Below the pieces are notes generated by a model. The model was not told the origin of the DNA. It saw only the letters and a program-made list of their open reading frames with translations, and ran no database searches. Below, in pieces: positions 45,941-58,045 of a DNA stretch of 64,000 nucleotides. The stretch comes from Acanthococcus lagerstroemiae. Its lineage: Eukaryota > Arthropoda > Insecta > Hemiptera > Eriococcidae. The DNA lies in contig CM063106.1 in NCBI GenBank assembly GCA_031841125.1, forward strand, positions 72,280,101 through 72,344,100, in the 5' to 3' direction. Made by a program: the position numbers and the translations under genes. Positions within the stretch are counted from its first letter, which is position 1, and each line of letters starts with the position of its first letter.

Positions 45941-46199
45941 CTCCATCAACAAACCTTTTAATTCAGGATAAAGACTGAAGATCACTACCCTTCGAGATAA
46001 TCCGAACAAAAATCAAAATCACAAGTCCGTCCAACCACCACCGACTTCTTTCAAAATAAAGTTTTTAGAATGTAGGATATTTTGGGGTACACGAAATTCT
46101 CTAAGGCATCAGGTCTTGACCGACACTAAGCCTTCTAACTTCGCCTCTGCACTGCAGACAAATAGCAATTCCGATATTACGAACACATTTTCGAGCTTA

Positions 46200-47900
46200 A
46201 ATTTCCATGGAACTTGAACTAATTGTTATTCCCCAAATCGTTCTTTCGTTCAGTACAGTTCAAAATTATGAAGCGACAGTCGACAAATCTGCGCAAATGT
46301 ATTCATATTTATCTGACAATTCTCAGCTGTACAAATACTGAATAACCCTGAGAGTAGAACGATCCAAAATTGGTGGATTTTTGAAATGTTGTACCCCCAG
46401 TGGCTAAACTCATTTCTTTTGTTGTAGAAATCTAGCAGCCAAATTTTTTTGAAAATCAATCAAACATGGAATTTTGGAGCTGCTAAATTCATTTCTGATG
46501 TTACTCGTACTTCGACAGTAATAACTACCTATAAGGGCCCACAAGGAACAATGACGAGGAAACTTCAAGATAATTAAACATTGCTTTACGTACATCGATA
46601 AGAGTTTTTGAAGTAGCTGAATTCGATTCTGAGGTTATGCCAACTGTAACCTGTCCAGGGACAGGGGCGTGAAATTTCGAAATTATACAAATATACAGGG
46701 TGTCTACAGAAATTGAAAAGTAAAAATGAGGAACTTTTTCAGGACCCTTTGCAGGACTGCAGTCGGCATATTTTCCAACTTTTCCCCGAGTGTGCAAATC
46801 TTTTTTTTATATTTTTGTTTTCAACTGTACCCCATTTACCCCTCCCTACTTTTTGCTCCCCCACGTCCCCCCTCCATGTGAATATGGATTCTGCGCTACA
46901 CTTTTTAATGATCAATCACATGGAATCGCAAAAATGTATTTTTGAGAATTGCAAACAAATTTATTAGCTGTAAAATAAATTTACAAGTTACTTGGAATTT
47001 TTGGAAGAAAACTAAGGAAGAAGTAACTCAGAATAGAATTTTTATATTAAAGTTTTAGGAAACAACAATGACTTAGAATTTTGAAGGAAACTGGGAAATG
47101 AAAATATTATAGTTATGCTTACAGTATAACAAGTGACTTAGAATTTTCGAAAATTTTTGCAGAAAGAAAAACAAAAAAACAAACAGGAAATTGACGCACC
47201 TAACTTAGAATTTTGAGCAGAAGATTTGGCTAGAAAATAAGAAACTAACAAATGATCACAAAAATTACATTAATGCAAATTATTAATCATCAAAAGAAGG
47301 AGGAATGAGATAGTAATACTTGAAGAAAAAAATTAAAAACAGAAAGGAGAAAACTTTGAAATGAAATCATTAATCGAATTAACAAAAATGAAGGACTTTT
47401 AAATTTTTTTCTTCAATTTTTAGCACTTTTCAGGACTTGAAGGGCTTTTTAGCACCTGTAAACACCCTGATATAACTTCAACTCGATAGTAGGATTTCTG
47501 CAGTTGCTGAATTCATTTCTGAATGTCTCCTGAAACCCTCACCAATAATGGTCCACAAGGACTAGGACATGAGAAATTTCAAGAGAAATAAGTTCAAAAA
47601 TGAATTCAGCGACTATTGAAACCCTGTTATCAATATACTGAAAGTTGCATCTCCTATGAACCTTTGTTAGTAAAAGCTTCCTACACTTTCACGTCTTTGT
47701 CCCATTACTGGTAGGGGTTACAACTGAAATAAACTAAAAAACGAATTCAATGACTCTAAGAACCCATTATCGATATACTTGAAGCTGTGTTAAATAATTT
47801 TGAAGTTTTTCCGTCCTCGCCCTCCGTAGACCCTTATTAAAACGAAAAACGAATTCAGAAAATCAAATTTTCAATATAATTGAAGGAATCATCTGTAATT
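46200..47900. repeat. Degenerate tandem repeat, ~110-140 bp period
   Basis: GCTGAATTCATTTCTGA-like starts recur at about 46477, 46613 and 47505, with shared CCACAAGGA.. and GAGAAATTTCAAG or GAGGAAACTTCAAG blocks. It is interrupted by the element at 46696-47469. Further weak units reach 47900. Confidence 0.5.
46696..47469. mobile_element. 774 bp DNA element with CAGGGTGT ends
   Basis: CAGGGTGTCTACAG at left and complement of right CAGGGTGTTTACAGGTG are inverted. An internal TTTTTCAGGAC / CTTTTCAGGACTTG block is near both ends. ATATA flanks both ends directly (46691-46695, 47470-47474). No transposase. The superfamily is uncertain. Confidence 0.7.
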
Positions 47901-49490
47901 TCTATGTTCCCCCTCAGAGATGCCTTTACAATGGGGTTTGGAGCACATAGTTTCATAAATGGATTTAGCTGTATTTGAAGTCCGAATGACAATCGTTTTC
48001 ACACTTTTATTCAGTTTTGTGATCTGTAATGTTTGAGGTTCAAAATCGTGTACTTTTTACCACAAATTCAATAGAAACTATTGAACTTTGAATTAATAAC
48101 TTTTCTCAAAATTCTCGACATGCTTTATCCCCACACTAATGGGCAATGAGAATGATTTCTTTTATGATCAACACAATTTTTTCGATCGAATTTGATGTTT
48201 TAGAAGCTTCGATGCAGAATTGCAGATTTCCTTATTCGGAAGTCCGTGTTAGACATGATCTCTGGGTGAGAGACCCACTGACATTGTTCAATTTAAAAAA
48301 AATTGATGGGCTTTTAGACCGCAAGGAACAGGTTTCGTCCTTCTGGTCACCAATGTAATACTCGAAGGATAGTTTTCGGGGCCAAAGATACGGTGTGTGG
48401 GGAACCAATTTGGCATGCGTGCTGAAAATAATGTTACTCATTGAAAAAAGTATCGACCTGGCGCTGACAAAGAGAGGAAGGCAGGCATAGCTGTGCACCA
48501 CAGGGCGCAAAAAAATTCAGCCTACAGCGCAAAAAAACTTAATGCGGCCCTGTTAGCCGCTGAGAGCAAAACGTTCCAAAATTTGAATTTTGGGCCACCC
48601 TCCCCAAGAGCTAAATTTCAGGATGTGTTTCTTTGATATCGTCACAGCTGTGACATCATTTTGTGTCCTGATCAATATTTTCGCGAAGTTCACAAAGGAA
48701 GGTTCGAACTTTGAACCCTTTTTGATATTCGTCCTACACGGACAATTTTAATTTCTTGATCACATGAGGTAGTATAAAAGTACAGAGGCTCCGTGACTGA
48801 TTATTACTACAAATTTTAGGCGAACAAGTGAAAGTATGTGTAGTCAGTATTGTAGATGTGATATTATAGGAACCTAGATATACCTAATGAGTAAACAATT
48901 GTATTCTATCATACGTATTCAGTGTACCGATAGATATTACCTGGAGAAAATTGCTAGTTATTGATTAGCATACACAGTTAGACTATACGAGAGTGGAATA
49001 GTAGCGTGAGTTATGAAATTGGTAATGAAAATATTGTAATTAAAAAAAGTTGTTTTTCGATACCAGAGTTATGCACAGACTCGCAGTGGGCCGTATATTT
49101 AGAAACGATACAATACGTACGTTATAATCATGGAGAAAGAATCTCGCATCTCCAGAACATATAACTAATACCTATACCTGTTCAGTTATCGCCTCATTTT
49201 TACTTATAAAGTAGGACCTAATTCATAAACTCGATTTCCACGTAGGGTCGATGAAGGTGAAGTGAACGAGAATTATTTACAACTTTGATGCAACCAGTAC
49301 TATACCTGATGTACATAAGAATGTTGTAGTTTCCTAATGGATCAGAAATAAGCTAGAGCGGTTCAGGCTGAAACCTTGTAAGATCACTGGAGTGTCATCG
49401 AGATTATGAAAATCTGGATGAGAAATAGTCAACAAAAGGAATTGCATTAGATGTAGGTCACTAATCTTCAGAGATCGAAATCAGAGCAGG
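47901..49490. other. No gene recognised
   Basis: Unique AT-rich sequence. A short CAGGGCGCAAAAAAA...GCGGCCCTG stretch (48501-48554) may be a relic of a MITE end. Confidence 0.45.
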
Positions 49491-49499
49491 TTCAGCTCT

Positions 49500-49945
49500 C
49501 TAAGTTGACCAACAGTCAAAAACTAGAAAACAGTCTAATTATTGCAAAACGGTAGCCCTGAAAAACGACTCAAAACTGAAAAACAGTCAGAATCTGACAA
49601 ACAGACCAAAATTGAAAAATACTCTAATATTAGTACCTACAAACCCAAGAGTGACGAACGAATCAAAATTGAAAAATGCTCATAACTGATCCATATACCT
49701 CAAACTCATCTCAATACTAGTCAGAAATTACTTAAAAATGGCAAATAATCCGAAATGAAAAGTCCAAACCTGACAAACGAAAACTTGACGATAACTGATA
49801 AACAACAAGAACAGAGGGTCCAAAACACATACAGTCCTAAGTTCCCGCAGTCCAAAACGGAAAAGTACTTAAAACTAAAAGACAGCCCACGATTCAAGAC
49901 TGATAAACAGCAGCTAAATCAGACAGCCAGACCAAAATTAGTTCG
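49500..49945. repeat. Degenerate short-period repeat (AACTGAAAAACAGTC-like)
   Basis: Words such as CAAAACTGAAAAACAGTC, CAAAATTGAAAAAT and CTGATAAACA recur every 20-30 bases, too diverged for a strict period. The 135-codon frame beginning at 49755 is produced by it. Confidence 0.6.
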
Positions 49946-50764
49946 GAACATGTTAACGAATAGGTCAGAAAAAGTTTTTTCAAATTATTGTTTTTTCATC
50001 TTTAAAACCGCAATTTATTCTTGTAAGACAATTTGTACGATAGTATTGTTTTTAAAGCCCGTTTCTGAACGCTTTAATGGGTTATTCTACAGAAAGTATG
50101 ACTTTTTCTTATATTTTTTTTTTCATCACTTTTTCAACATTTCTAATAATTGGAACTATTAAGGTACACTTGCTAGAATGTACTGGTAACAGTGAGACAG
50201 TGGTGGTGACCTCCGGGTGAAGTGCAGTATTTCAACCACAATGAAGGCATTTGGACAGTAGATATTGAAACGATCAGGAAGGAATTTTCATTCATAAAGA
50301 TAAAATCATCCTTAAAAAAAAAAACCAAAAAAAAACAACCTATGAATCCCTACGTTGAGGAAAGATGTTCCTTGTCAAAAACATGTCCTTGTCGTGGCTG
50401 ATAAAGCATCACAATGATGAACTTTATTTCGCCACGACTACGGAAAATTATACACTGACATAAAAAAATAAATAAAAATAGTAAAACTGCAAAAACAGTC
50501 GGAAATAATCAAGAAAAAACTATATTTGGAATGGTCATGGCGGGGGGGGGGGGTATTTTCCCTTAAATCCTCCCTTTAAAACCGAATATGGACAAATCAG
50601 CTTTATCAACACGACAACGAACTTTAAAAGTGAACGACCTTTTATATTGATACTAACCCCTGCCCGCAGGTCTCTGACGAGGATTCCAGGGTCTGAAGTA
50701 CGGTGTTGCCCGAGTCACTTCGGGGCATGCGAACATCCTCATATATCCCACCAAACATTAGAGA

Positions 50765-51015
50765 ACCTGACTTCCGAAACGCGCTTAGTCCAAAACACAG
50801 AAGTTTGGGAAATCAAAAACAATGCAACTATACTGTCCTATTTACTACCATAGTCGTATCAGTCCTTGGAACCCATATAACTCGCCTCCTAATACAGATT
50901 TGAGATAGAAATTCGCGATGAACGCTGGAATGTGTATTTTCTTCTTCTCCACTAGATAGCGCTAAAATCTTAATTTCGGTAATTTTGGACTAAGCGCGTT
51001 TTGGAAGTCAAGTCC
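50765..51015. mobile_element. ~250 bp foldback MITE
   Basis: Arms of about 30 bp: TGACTTCCGAAACGCGCTTA at left and, in complement at right, TGACTTCCAAAACGCGCTTA, both continuing GTCCAAAA. The target duplication is not resolved. Confidence 0.75.
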
Positions 51016-51777
51016 TCATTTCTAACAACAACTCAGGTAACACACATTGAACAAACAGACAGATAATAACAGCCAATAAATGGACAGGACACAGCATGCG
51101 TACGATACGGTATTACCTCAACTACATCATGACATGTGCAAACTAACGATAAAAAACATTAGCTGCCAGAGAACTGTACACGTGTACACGCATGGTGAAA
51201 TGAAATCTGAGGAGGTTCTGCACAATAAAAACTTACAAATGAAAGTGAAAAGTTCTCTTCATTAAGTTTTAACATTTTTTCATTCTATCGAAGGAAAAAA
51301 ATACGAAAAAAAGAAGACATGATTACTCTCGTAAAAATGCGGAAATTTCACGCGAACTGGAGCACTATTAATACGGACTTTACTTACGACACAAAAGAAA
51401 TTATTTTCTGTAACAACGGAAATTTTGTTCCAATTTCGACACATTTACAATGTACTAACCAGGGGCTCAAGGGTCTTGACCTCCCTCACCCTTTGCGACT
51501 TCGTTAAACAGGGTTTTTCTGATTTTAGCACCCCCTGACTCCGTCTTCCTCTTTGGTCAAGACTAAACCCCCCTCGAACACGGCTACGTGCACATTTCTA
51601 AAATCATAATCGAGAAATACCTAATATTATCAGCGGATCTCGTAACGATGATAAGATATCGATCATGTACAAAATGTTCACGCTGGAAGACGCAACTGAA
51701 GATATTTTTAACCGATCAAAAATTAGCAAAGTATTCGAGTCAGCCTAGAACATTTTCTTCATGCAAACACTGAAATC

Positions 51778-52335
51778 TAGTGATGTTAACGGAGCGGTTT
51801 TTTGTGCTCCGGAGCTTTTGGAGCGGATCTTTTTAGATCCGGTTCTTTTTCCAAAGATCCGGTTAAGCTCCGGAGCTCCTATGAATTTTTCCGAGATTCG
51901 CGGAGCTCCGGACATTATCCGGAGCTCCGATTCATTTTTGAATTTTTCCAAGAACTCGGAACTAATGCATTGTAGCTTTGTTTGCTTTGAATTTTTCTTT
52001 ACAGGTTCCCGAAAAGACGAACGAAAATCCTACTAATTTAATGAAAATAATATTCAGGTTAATTTCTAAATTTGCAATTTGTCAATGTACCTTACCGATA
52101 GGAGTCAGCGCGAATCACGAAAACGCGTTGTTCACAGTTCACGCGTTGTTTATCAAGAATGTTCAGCCTTTCAGTGACGCAGCAGTCCAGCAGTAAAAAA
52201 AAAACGATCGGGAGCACCGGAGCGGATCTGAAAAGATCCGGTTTTTTTCCCGGAGCAAAAAAAAAGCTCCGGAGCACAATTTTCGGGCAAAAGCTCCGGT
52301 TTTTATCCGGAGCGGAGTATCCGTTAACATCACTA
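51778..52335. mobile_element. 558 bp hAT-type MITE rich in GCTCCGGAGC palindromes
   Basis: Inverted ends TAGTGATGTTAACGGA at both sides. CTGAAATC flanks both (51770-51777, 52336-52343), a perfect 8 bp duplication. Both subterminal regions carry repeated GCTCCGGAGC and GGATC..GATCCGG palindromes; the middle 150 bp is ordinary AT-rich DNA. No transposase. Subterminal repeats of this kind are usual transposase-binding sites in hAT elements. Confidence 0.93.
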
Positions 52336-52343
52336 CTGAAATC

Positions 52344-53940
52344 GACGTTGCCATAATGTATTCACACGAAAATATTGCCGTTTTCGCGTATGATGTATTT
52401 CAGAATTATCTATGTACGTGAAATGGTGTGAAACTGAGTTGGTTATATCCATGGCGATGGAATTTTAGGATTTTTTCTCTCAAATCTGTGAAATTCCAGT
52501 TAACTAAAATCGCTGCTCCAAGTCGAATTTCCCAAAGTTTCTCACTCTGTGCCCAACCATGTATAAACTTTTAAGATTACATCAAGAAATTTATCAATTA
52601 CTGAAATATTTACTCTTTCCGTAAAATGACTCTATATTGGTCAGAAAGTGGATCCCTTATCGTACCGGGATCGCACTTCAGTACTGCGCGTGAACAAGCC
52701 GAACTGACTTTTGCAAATGTGAAAAAGAGTTTAACATTTTGCCGATGTCAAATTGAAAAAATTCTAGCCAAGATCGAACGTACCTCAACCGTGACACGAA
52801 CTTCTTCCGTAACCGGTTTTACGTATAGTTTCCGTATATTTTCCTTTATAAGGTCAAAAAGTAAATGAAGCGAGTAAAGATTCATAATACCACATCGTAG
52901 GTTTAAAAAAAAATTCAAAGAGGGCCCGTCGAACGCATTACCCGTATTCTAATAAACCTGTTAAAGTGCTTACGCGCCACGTCTATGTCCATGTCTTTTA
53001 CTTACATATCGGATTATTCAACCTCAACCTAACCTCGATTTGGAACAACCGTCGCAAATTATCAAAGTAATTCTTCTTTAGCAAGTGAAGTCGCTTGTAG
53101 TAAGTTTAAATTGTACGGCTGGTTGCCAGCGGTTTATGTTACGTCTGTTATACTTTTGCACGTCGCGCCATCTTCACTATGTTTACCATTTTTTTATATA
53201 GTTCTTTTTCATCGTAGACGTCAAGTTACCCGAATCGGAGGCATTTGTTTTTGAAATTTAATCCGACCATATACATCCGTTGTCTGGTGTACGGAATCCG
53301 ACAAGTAAACGTTAGGCATGAAAAATCAGAAAATTACACTGCACTGGCTCGATAAAGATGGTATAGACAGGTATATTAGGCCAACTCGAATGCTTAAGTC
53401 GTGTCCCGTTATGATAACGCGGGAAACGAATACATGACGTGCAAAAAGCCGCGGCAAAAAATGAGTATAACGCGATATGGTCTTATGGTCAGTTATAATC
53501 AGCACGTTGACTGCGATCGTGACGCGTCGGAAGAATGATCCGACCACTGAGGAGGATTCAAGTTCAGATAGATCACTCAGATCAGTTCGCAAGGTTACCT
53601 ACACACAGCAAGGTATTCTGTAATACCCACATTCGAAGTAGGTACGTTTTGGCGAATCGTTTTATGCTCCAAAAACAACCAATTTTAAAACTATGAATTC
53701 ATTTCTTTACCAATAAAGAAAATGAAACGTCATTTCTTCACGCCGTGGATTAAAGAAGCAAACCTAATGCTAGCAACACAGCAAGGTTCACGACTGTGTC
53801 TATCGGGTACAATGTTACTTATTTGTTTTGAAAATTACTCGGCCAAACTCTCCCAGAGAGACCCACCCATCCTATATTCATTGCCTCCCCCTCCCAAAAA
53901 CCTGATATTTTTAGCTTTCACGTTTTTGACACGGATATAT
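52344..53940. other. No gene recognised
   Basis: Unique-looking sequence. No domain-bearing frame and no transposon ends. Confidence 0.45.
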
Positions 53941-54200
53941 TGTGGCGAATACTCCCGAATATTCGAGATAAGTGAAGAACGATCCACAAGTTTCGAACAA
54001 CAGAATAGAAGAGGAGCGATAAGGAGATTCGCCGATAACGCCAGGGTAGGTATATAACGGCCGAGGTAGTTGCCATATTATGGTCTAGTTTGTGAATGCG
54101 ATAATTGTGCGTTTTCAAAGCGATTTTACAACTGGTGTGTTCGAGTGGAATATACGTCGTTATTCCATATTTCGTGTGCTTTTGGTGCGAATATCGTTAC
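53941..54200 (+). mobile_element. Diverged gypsy LTR (solo or truncated)
   Basis: Matches the LTRs at 40930 and 41956 throughout: start TGTGGCGAATA, block GAATATTCGAGATAAG, TATATAACGGCC promoter region, and end GGTGCGAATATCGTTAC. No RT or integrase follows and no matching partner LTR is in the window. Confidence 0.82.
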
Positions 54201-54209
54201 CTTTCCGCT

Positions 54210-55089
54210 GGTCCTCAACGAAAAGTGTAGTTCACGTTTCGACCAACAATGCCGACCCACACCCAGAATGGTTGGCTAACACAGAGGATGGTCGACTAAC
54301 ACCGCGAATGACCGCCTAAAGGTCGCTTCACACTCATCAGTGCCGTGACAGTACCTAACACCGAGAATGTTCGTAGGATGATGTCATCACAGCAATTGTT
54401 GCTTTACTATGTGTGCGTTCAACGATATCCCATAACGTCGACATTCCTATATAGTGAGGGTGTTATTTGGGAAAAAACAGGGGTACCTTGCATTTTGTGA
54501 TTAAGGCAAGCCACTTTGTAAGGTTGTTTTTAGACCCATATAAAGCTGATTTAGAGTTCTAGCCACTATAGAAATGTGTGCCAACAACGCGTAATGCGAG
54601 TTGCCCACGCAAATCAGTTTTTTGCGATTATCTCCTCAGGATTACATTTTAGGGGGAAATGTTTCAGGTAAAAGTTATAAAGTATAAAATTGCCTACAAA
54701 ATGATATATGGATATGCTTAACTTTGGTCGGTAATTACGCACTTAATCACAGAAAAATGACTGGTGTTTACCCTAAAAATTACTTTTTCAAAATATTTTT
54801 CCAAAAATAAATATATGGAAAAAAGTTTCAAATAAATGTTGTAGGGCCTAAAATTTCCTCCAAAATGAAAAAAATATGTCTAGCCTAGACCAAAAATTAG
54901 GCTATTAAGCGCAGAAAAAAAATTTTAAAAAACGAGAAATAGCTGGCTGAAATCCACCCTATTTGACCGTAGCGTAGAATGCACGCGTAGATGTAGAAAA
55001 CGGCTAACAAAAATGACTTCATAAAAACTGAAAGAAGAAAATGTAACATTCACCATACAGAAAAACAGCAACATTTACAAAGAACAAAC
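54210..55089. other. No gene recognised
   Basis: AT-rich. 54640-54950 has two loosely similar halves (AAAATTTCC.CCAAAATGA and AAAATTGCCTACAAAATGA). Could be LINE-related upstream sequence but no motif is seen. Confidence 0.4.
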
Positions 55090-55761
55090 AAAATTAGGAC
55101 CTGCTCAATAAATATGGAAAAAACAAAAATTGTTACAAGTAAGGAAGGGAAACTCAAAATTGAAGGAGGGATAATACAAACGGTAGAAAAAGATGTATAT
55201 TTGGGACAAACAATTTCATTTCAAAACAGGAATAAAAAAGAAATATCTTGGGCCAAAAAGGAATTCTACAAAACAAAAATAGCAAAGAAACTGAAATTCA
55301 AAATCTGGATGATCTGTACCTCACTGTCACTAACATACGGGGGTTAGATAGGGGCAGCAACAAAGGCCAGTGCGGAAAAAATTGAGTCTACCTAAAGAGC
55401 AATGGAAAGAAGCATTTTAAGAATCAAAAAATAGGACAAAATCAAAAACACGGAAATCAGGGGAGAATCAGTATTAAAAGACACAGTATACACAATCAGA
55501 AAGTTCAAAGCAAAACATGCGGGGCATGTAATAAGGCAAGAGGATGATAGATGGCGGAGGAAAGTTTTGGATTGGATACCAAGGGAAGGGAAGCGCCAGG
55601 GGAAGACCACAAACAAGACAGAGAGACGAGATGGTTCAGGAGTGAGGACCAACTTGGGGAAGAGAAGAGTACAAGAAAGAAAAAGATGGAAGAGATGGGT
55701 AGAGGCATTTGCTCAGAAATGGGCCAATATTGGAAGAATAGAGTCCGACGAGAGTTAAATA
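55090..55761 (+). pseudogene. RTE-type LINE 3' fragment (post-RT C-terminus)
   Basis: NMEKTKIVTSKEGKLKIEGG and DVYLGQTISFQNRNKKEISW mark the end of RT. After stops come RKFKAKHAGHVIRQEDDRWR, VLDWIPREGKRQG and KRWVEAFAQKWANIGRI, ending at about 55758. It is the typical end of an RTE protein, related to but distinct from the copy at 35 kb. It is 5' truncated, with no catalytic part. Confidence 0.85.
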
Positions 55762-55939
55762 TAAGAGTTAGGGTAAGCGCACGCCACGCGGTTTGCGTCA
55801 GGTCACAGTTTGTGTCACAGGCATCATAGAAAATTGGTAAAATTGAAAATTATGCCAAACTTCAATTTTTTTTTTTGGCTTCATGCTTGTTTTGAAATGT
55901 TAGTTTCCTGTAGGTGAAATAAGACCTTTCAGCGATGTA

Positions 55940-56135
55940 CCGACGAGTTTTTCCGGGGGGAGGCAAGTGTGAAAGTCCTAACTGATTCAACTCAAAATTT
56001 CCAATTATCAAAGCAAAAAAAAAAAATTTACTTGTCGGATTTTCTCAACTCTAACGAAATTTCACAACTCTGCCTGACTGAAATGGTAAATTTTCCCAAC
56101 TGCTGAGTAAAAACCACTTTTCCACAAGGGGAGAG
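55940..56135. repeat. Dispersed repeat (partner at 23035-23380)
   Basis: Same block order as the 23 kb copy, without its internal duplication. Confidence 0.6.
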
Positions 56136-56417
56136 GGTGACCTGAGATAGAACCGCTATCTAGTAAAGAAATCTTGAAGCTTTAGGTTCAATGTAGGGGG
56201 ACCAGGGACAATTTTAATAAATTTTACAATTCTGAAAAGATGATTTTAAAGGTAAATGAGTGTACTTATACACAAAGTATGACACCTCAATTTTTCTGAT
56301 ACATATTGTACGTACGTATGTACTTATAATACATTTCCCATGAAAAAAAAACAGCTCGTCGCCTTTCGTTATCAGCGCTTAATGCGATCATTTTACCCTA
56401 GTCCCGATGCAATCACA

Positions 56418-56463
56418 ATATGCGGCTCTCACTGTATATATGCGGCTCTCACTGTATATATGA
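56418..56463. repeat. Two-copy 22 bp tandem repeat
   Basis: ATATGCGGCTCTCACTGTAT occurs twice in succession. Confidence 0.9.
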
Positions 56464-56754
56464 GAAGAAACACTTTGAATCTCCGAAATTTTGCACAACT
56501 AAGAAAATGCACGGTCTTCAACATTTTAATAGTTCCTGTGGCAACACTGATATCCATAAATGGATAAAATTATTTCTGCACGACCACTTCTGCAAGTTTC
56601 ATCAGAATCCACAGATCTTTATATATTTAGAGTAAAAAAGGAGGCGAGATGATGCACCTAGCCTTTTTATTCCTAAACTAGTACTCGTATATCTACTTAC
56701 TACTATTTGTAAACGGGGGTAAAAGTCCTTCTTCACTTTGTTTGGGTCCCTCTT

Positions 56755-57190
56755 AAGGCAAAGGCCTCTCCGTACAGGGTCCATTTGTTGCGACTGGCGG
56801 CTGCTCTTCGTCATGGAAGGTCTATAAATTTCTCAATCTCGTCCTCCCATTCGATCTTTTTGCCTCGTATGGCGTCTAGACTTCTGCCTTGTTGCCCCAC
56901 CTATCCAAATTTTGTCTCGCGATATGGCCAGCATAGCTCCATTTCAATTTTTTGGTTTGTATCCAAAATCCACCATCCCCGTTTTCCCTCTCATGATTTC
57001 GTTTTTAATTTTTCCCCTCCTTTTTGTGCCCAAAATGCTCCTTTCCATCGCCTCTTTTGCATGTTTTGTAATCTCTGCGTCCCTCTTTTAGTTAATGCCC
57101 AAGTCTGGGCGCCATACGTCAATACTGGTTGGGTGCAGCTGTCCTACGTCTTAGTTTTCATTTTCAAGTTTACTTTTTTACGTTTCTAAA
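56755..57190 (-). pseudogene. RTE-type LINE C-terminal fragment
   Basis: Minus-strand reading gives LKWSYAGHIARQNLDRWGNK, then EAKRSNGRTRLRNL and DEEQPPVATNGPCTERPLP. This is the W-x-GH-x-AR block and the tail usual after RT in RTE LINEs. One stop interrupts it. RT itself is missing. Orientation is opposite to the fragment at 55.1-55.8 kb. Confidence 0.7.
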
Positions 57191-57493
57191 TTGATAAATA
57201 AACAAATAAATAAAAACTAACCCGCAATTCCCGTGAAGTACACATTAACATTACCTGATCGAGCTCAAACGGTTTTGACAATGTTTTTGAATTATTTGGA
57301 ACAACTTCCCCGGTGAGAATGCAATTATGGAGGAAATTTTTGGAATAAGGATCACTTCAATGCATGTGCTAGATGGAAGTATATAGAAAAAAAATCAGGT
57401 ATCTCTGGTCTATAGATAACAACATCTCGATAAATATAATCATAGAATTTCATTTTATTTGTATTTGAGCCCCCCCCCAACAGGCAGTTGAGA

Positions 57494-58035
57494 ATTGTGA
57501 ATTGAGAACTGAGGGTCGAAGGAAGCCGAGGAGCCGAAACAAATCACACTTGTGCGGTATGAAAGAAAGACTGCAGAGACTAGGATCTACATACCCTCGA
57601 GTACTAACGACTGATGAAATATACTGCTTCCTACTCATGAAGAATATATCGATCTCAGGGTCTTTTTGGGTTATATTATTATATAATGCTAGAGTATTGT
57701 CCATACTTGATGCTATAGGGACCCTGAATTGAATACGTATTAAGTTGTTGGAATCCAAAATTTTGTTATTCAGAATATCCCTCAAGAAGATTAACTTTGC
57801 CAGACATCTTCTGTTTGTTAGACTCATAATCTTAAAGCCAACCAAAAGTTCTTTGTATACAATTTCAGAAGGATAATAATACGTAAAGATTTTGTAATAT
57901 AAGTATTTCAAAAATATTTTTAGAATTTTCTCAATTTTATCGTTACCTTATTGAGTTTTGGGCTCCCATAGACAGAGGAGAATTCCAATATTGATCTGAC
58001 AAAACTAGAATAAAGAATTTTCATTGTGAACTTGG
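57494..58035 (-). pseudogene. Jockey/CR1-like LINE 3' fragment
   Basis: From about 58035 the minus strand reads KILYSSFVRSILEFSSVYGS, then after a frameshift KYLYYKIFTYYYP and LTNRRCLAKLIFLRDILNNK. This order (LVRSILEY...W-P, FLKYL, YP, SL..RR...FL) is the post-RT segment of jockey/CR1-group LINEs, a different clade from the RTE copies nearby. The rest of the frame to about 57494 is weakly similar. No RT catalytic motif is retained. Confidence 0.72.
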
Positions 58036-58045
58036 TAGAAAGCAA

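Noticed and set aside
49755..50162. 135-codon frame
   Set aside because: Produced by the AACTGAAAAACAGTC-like degenerate repeat and the T-rich stretch after it.
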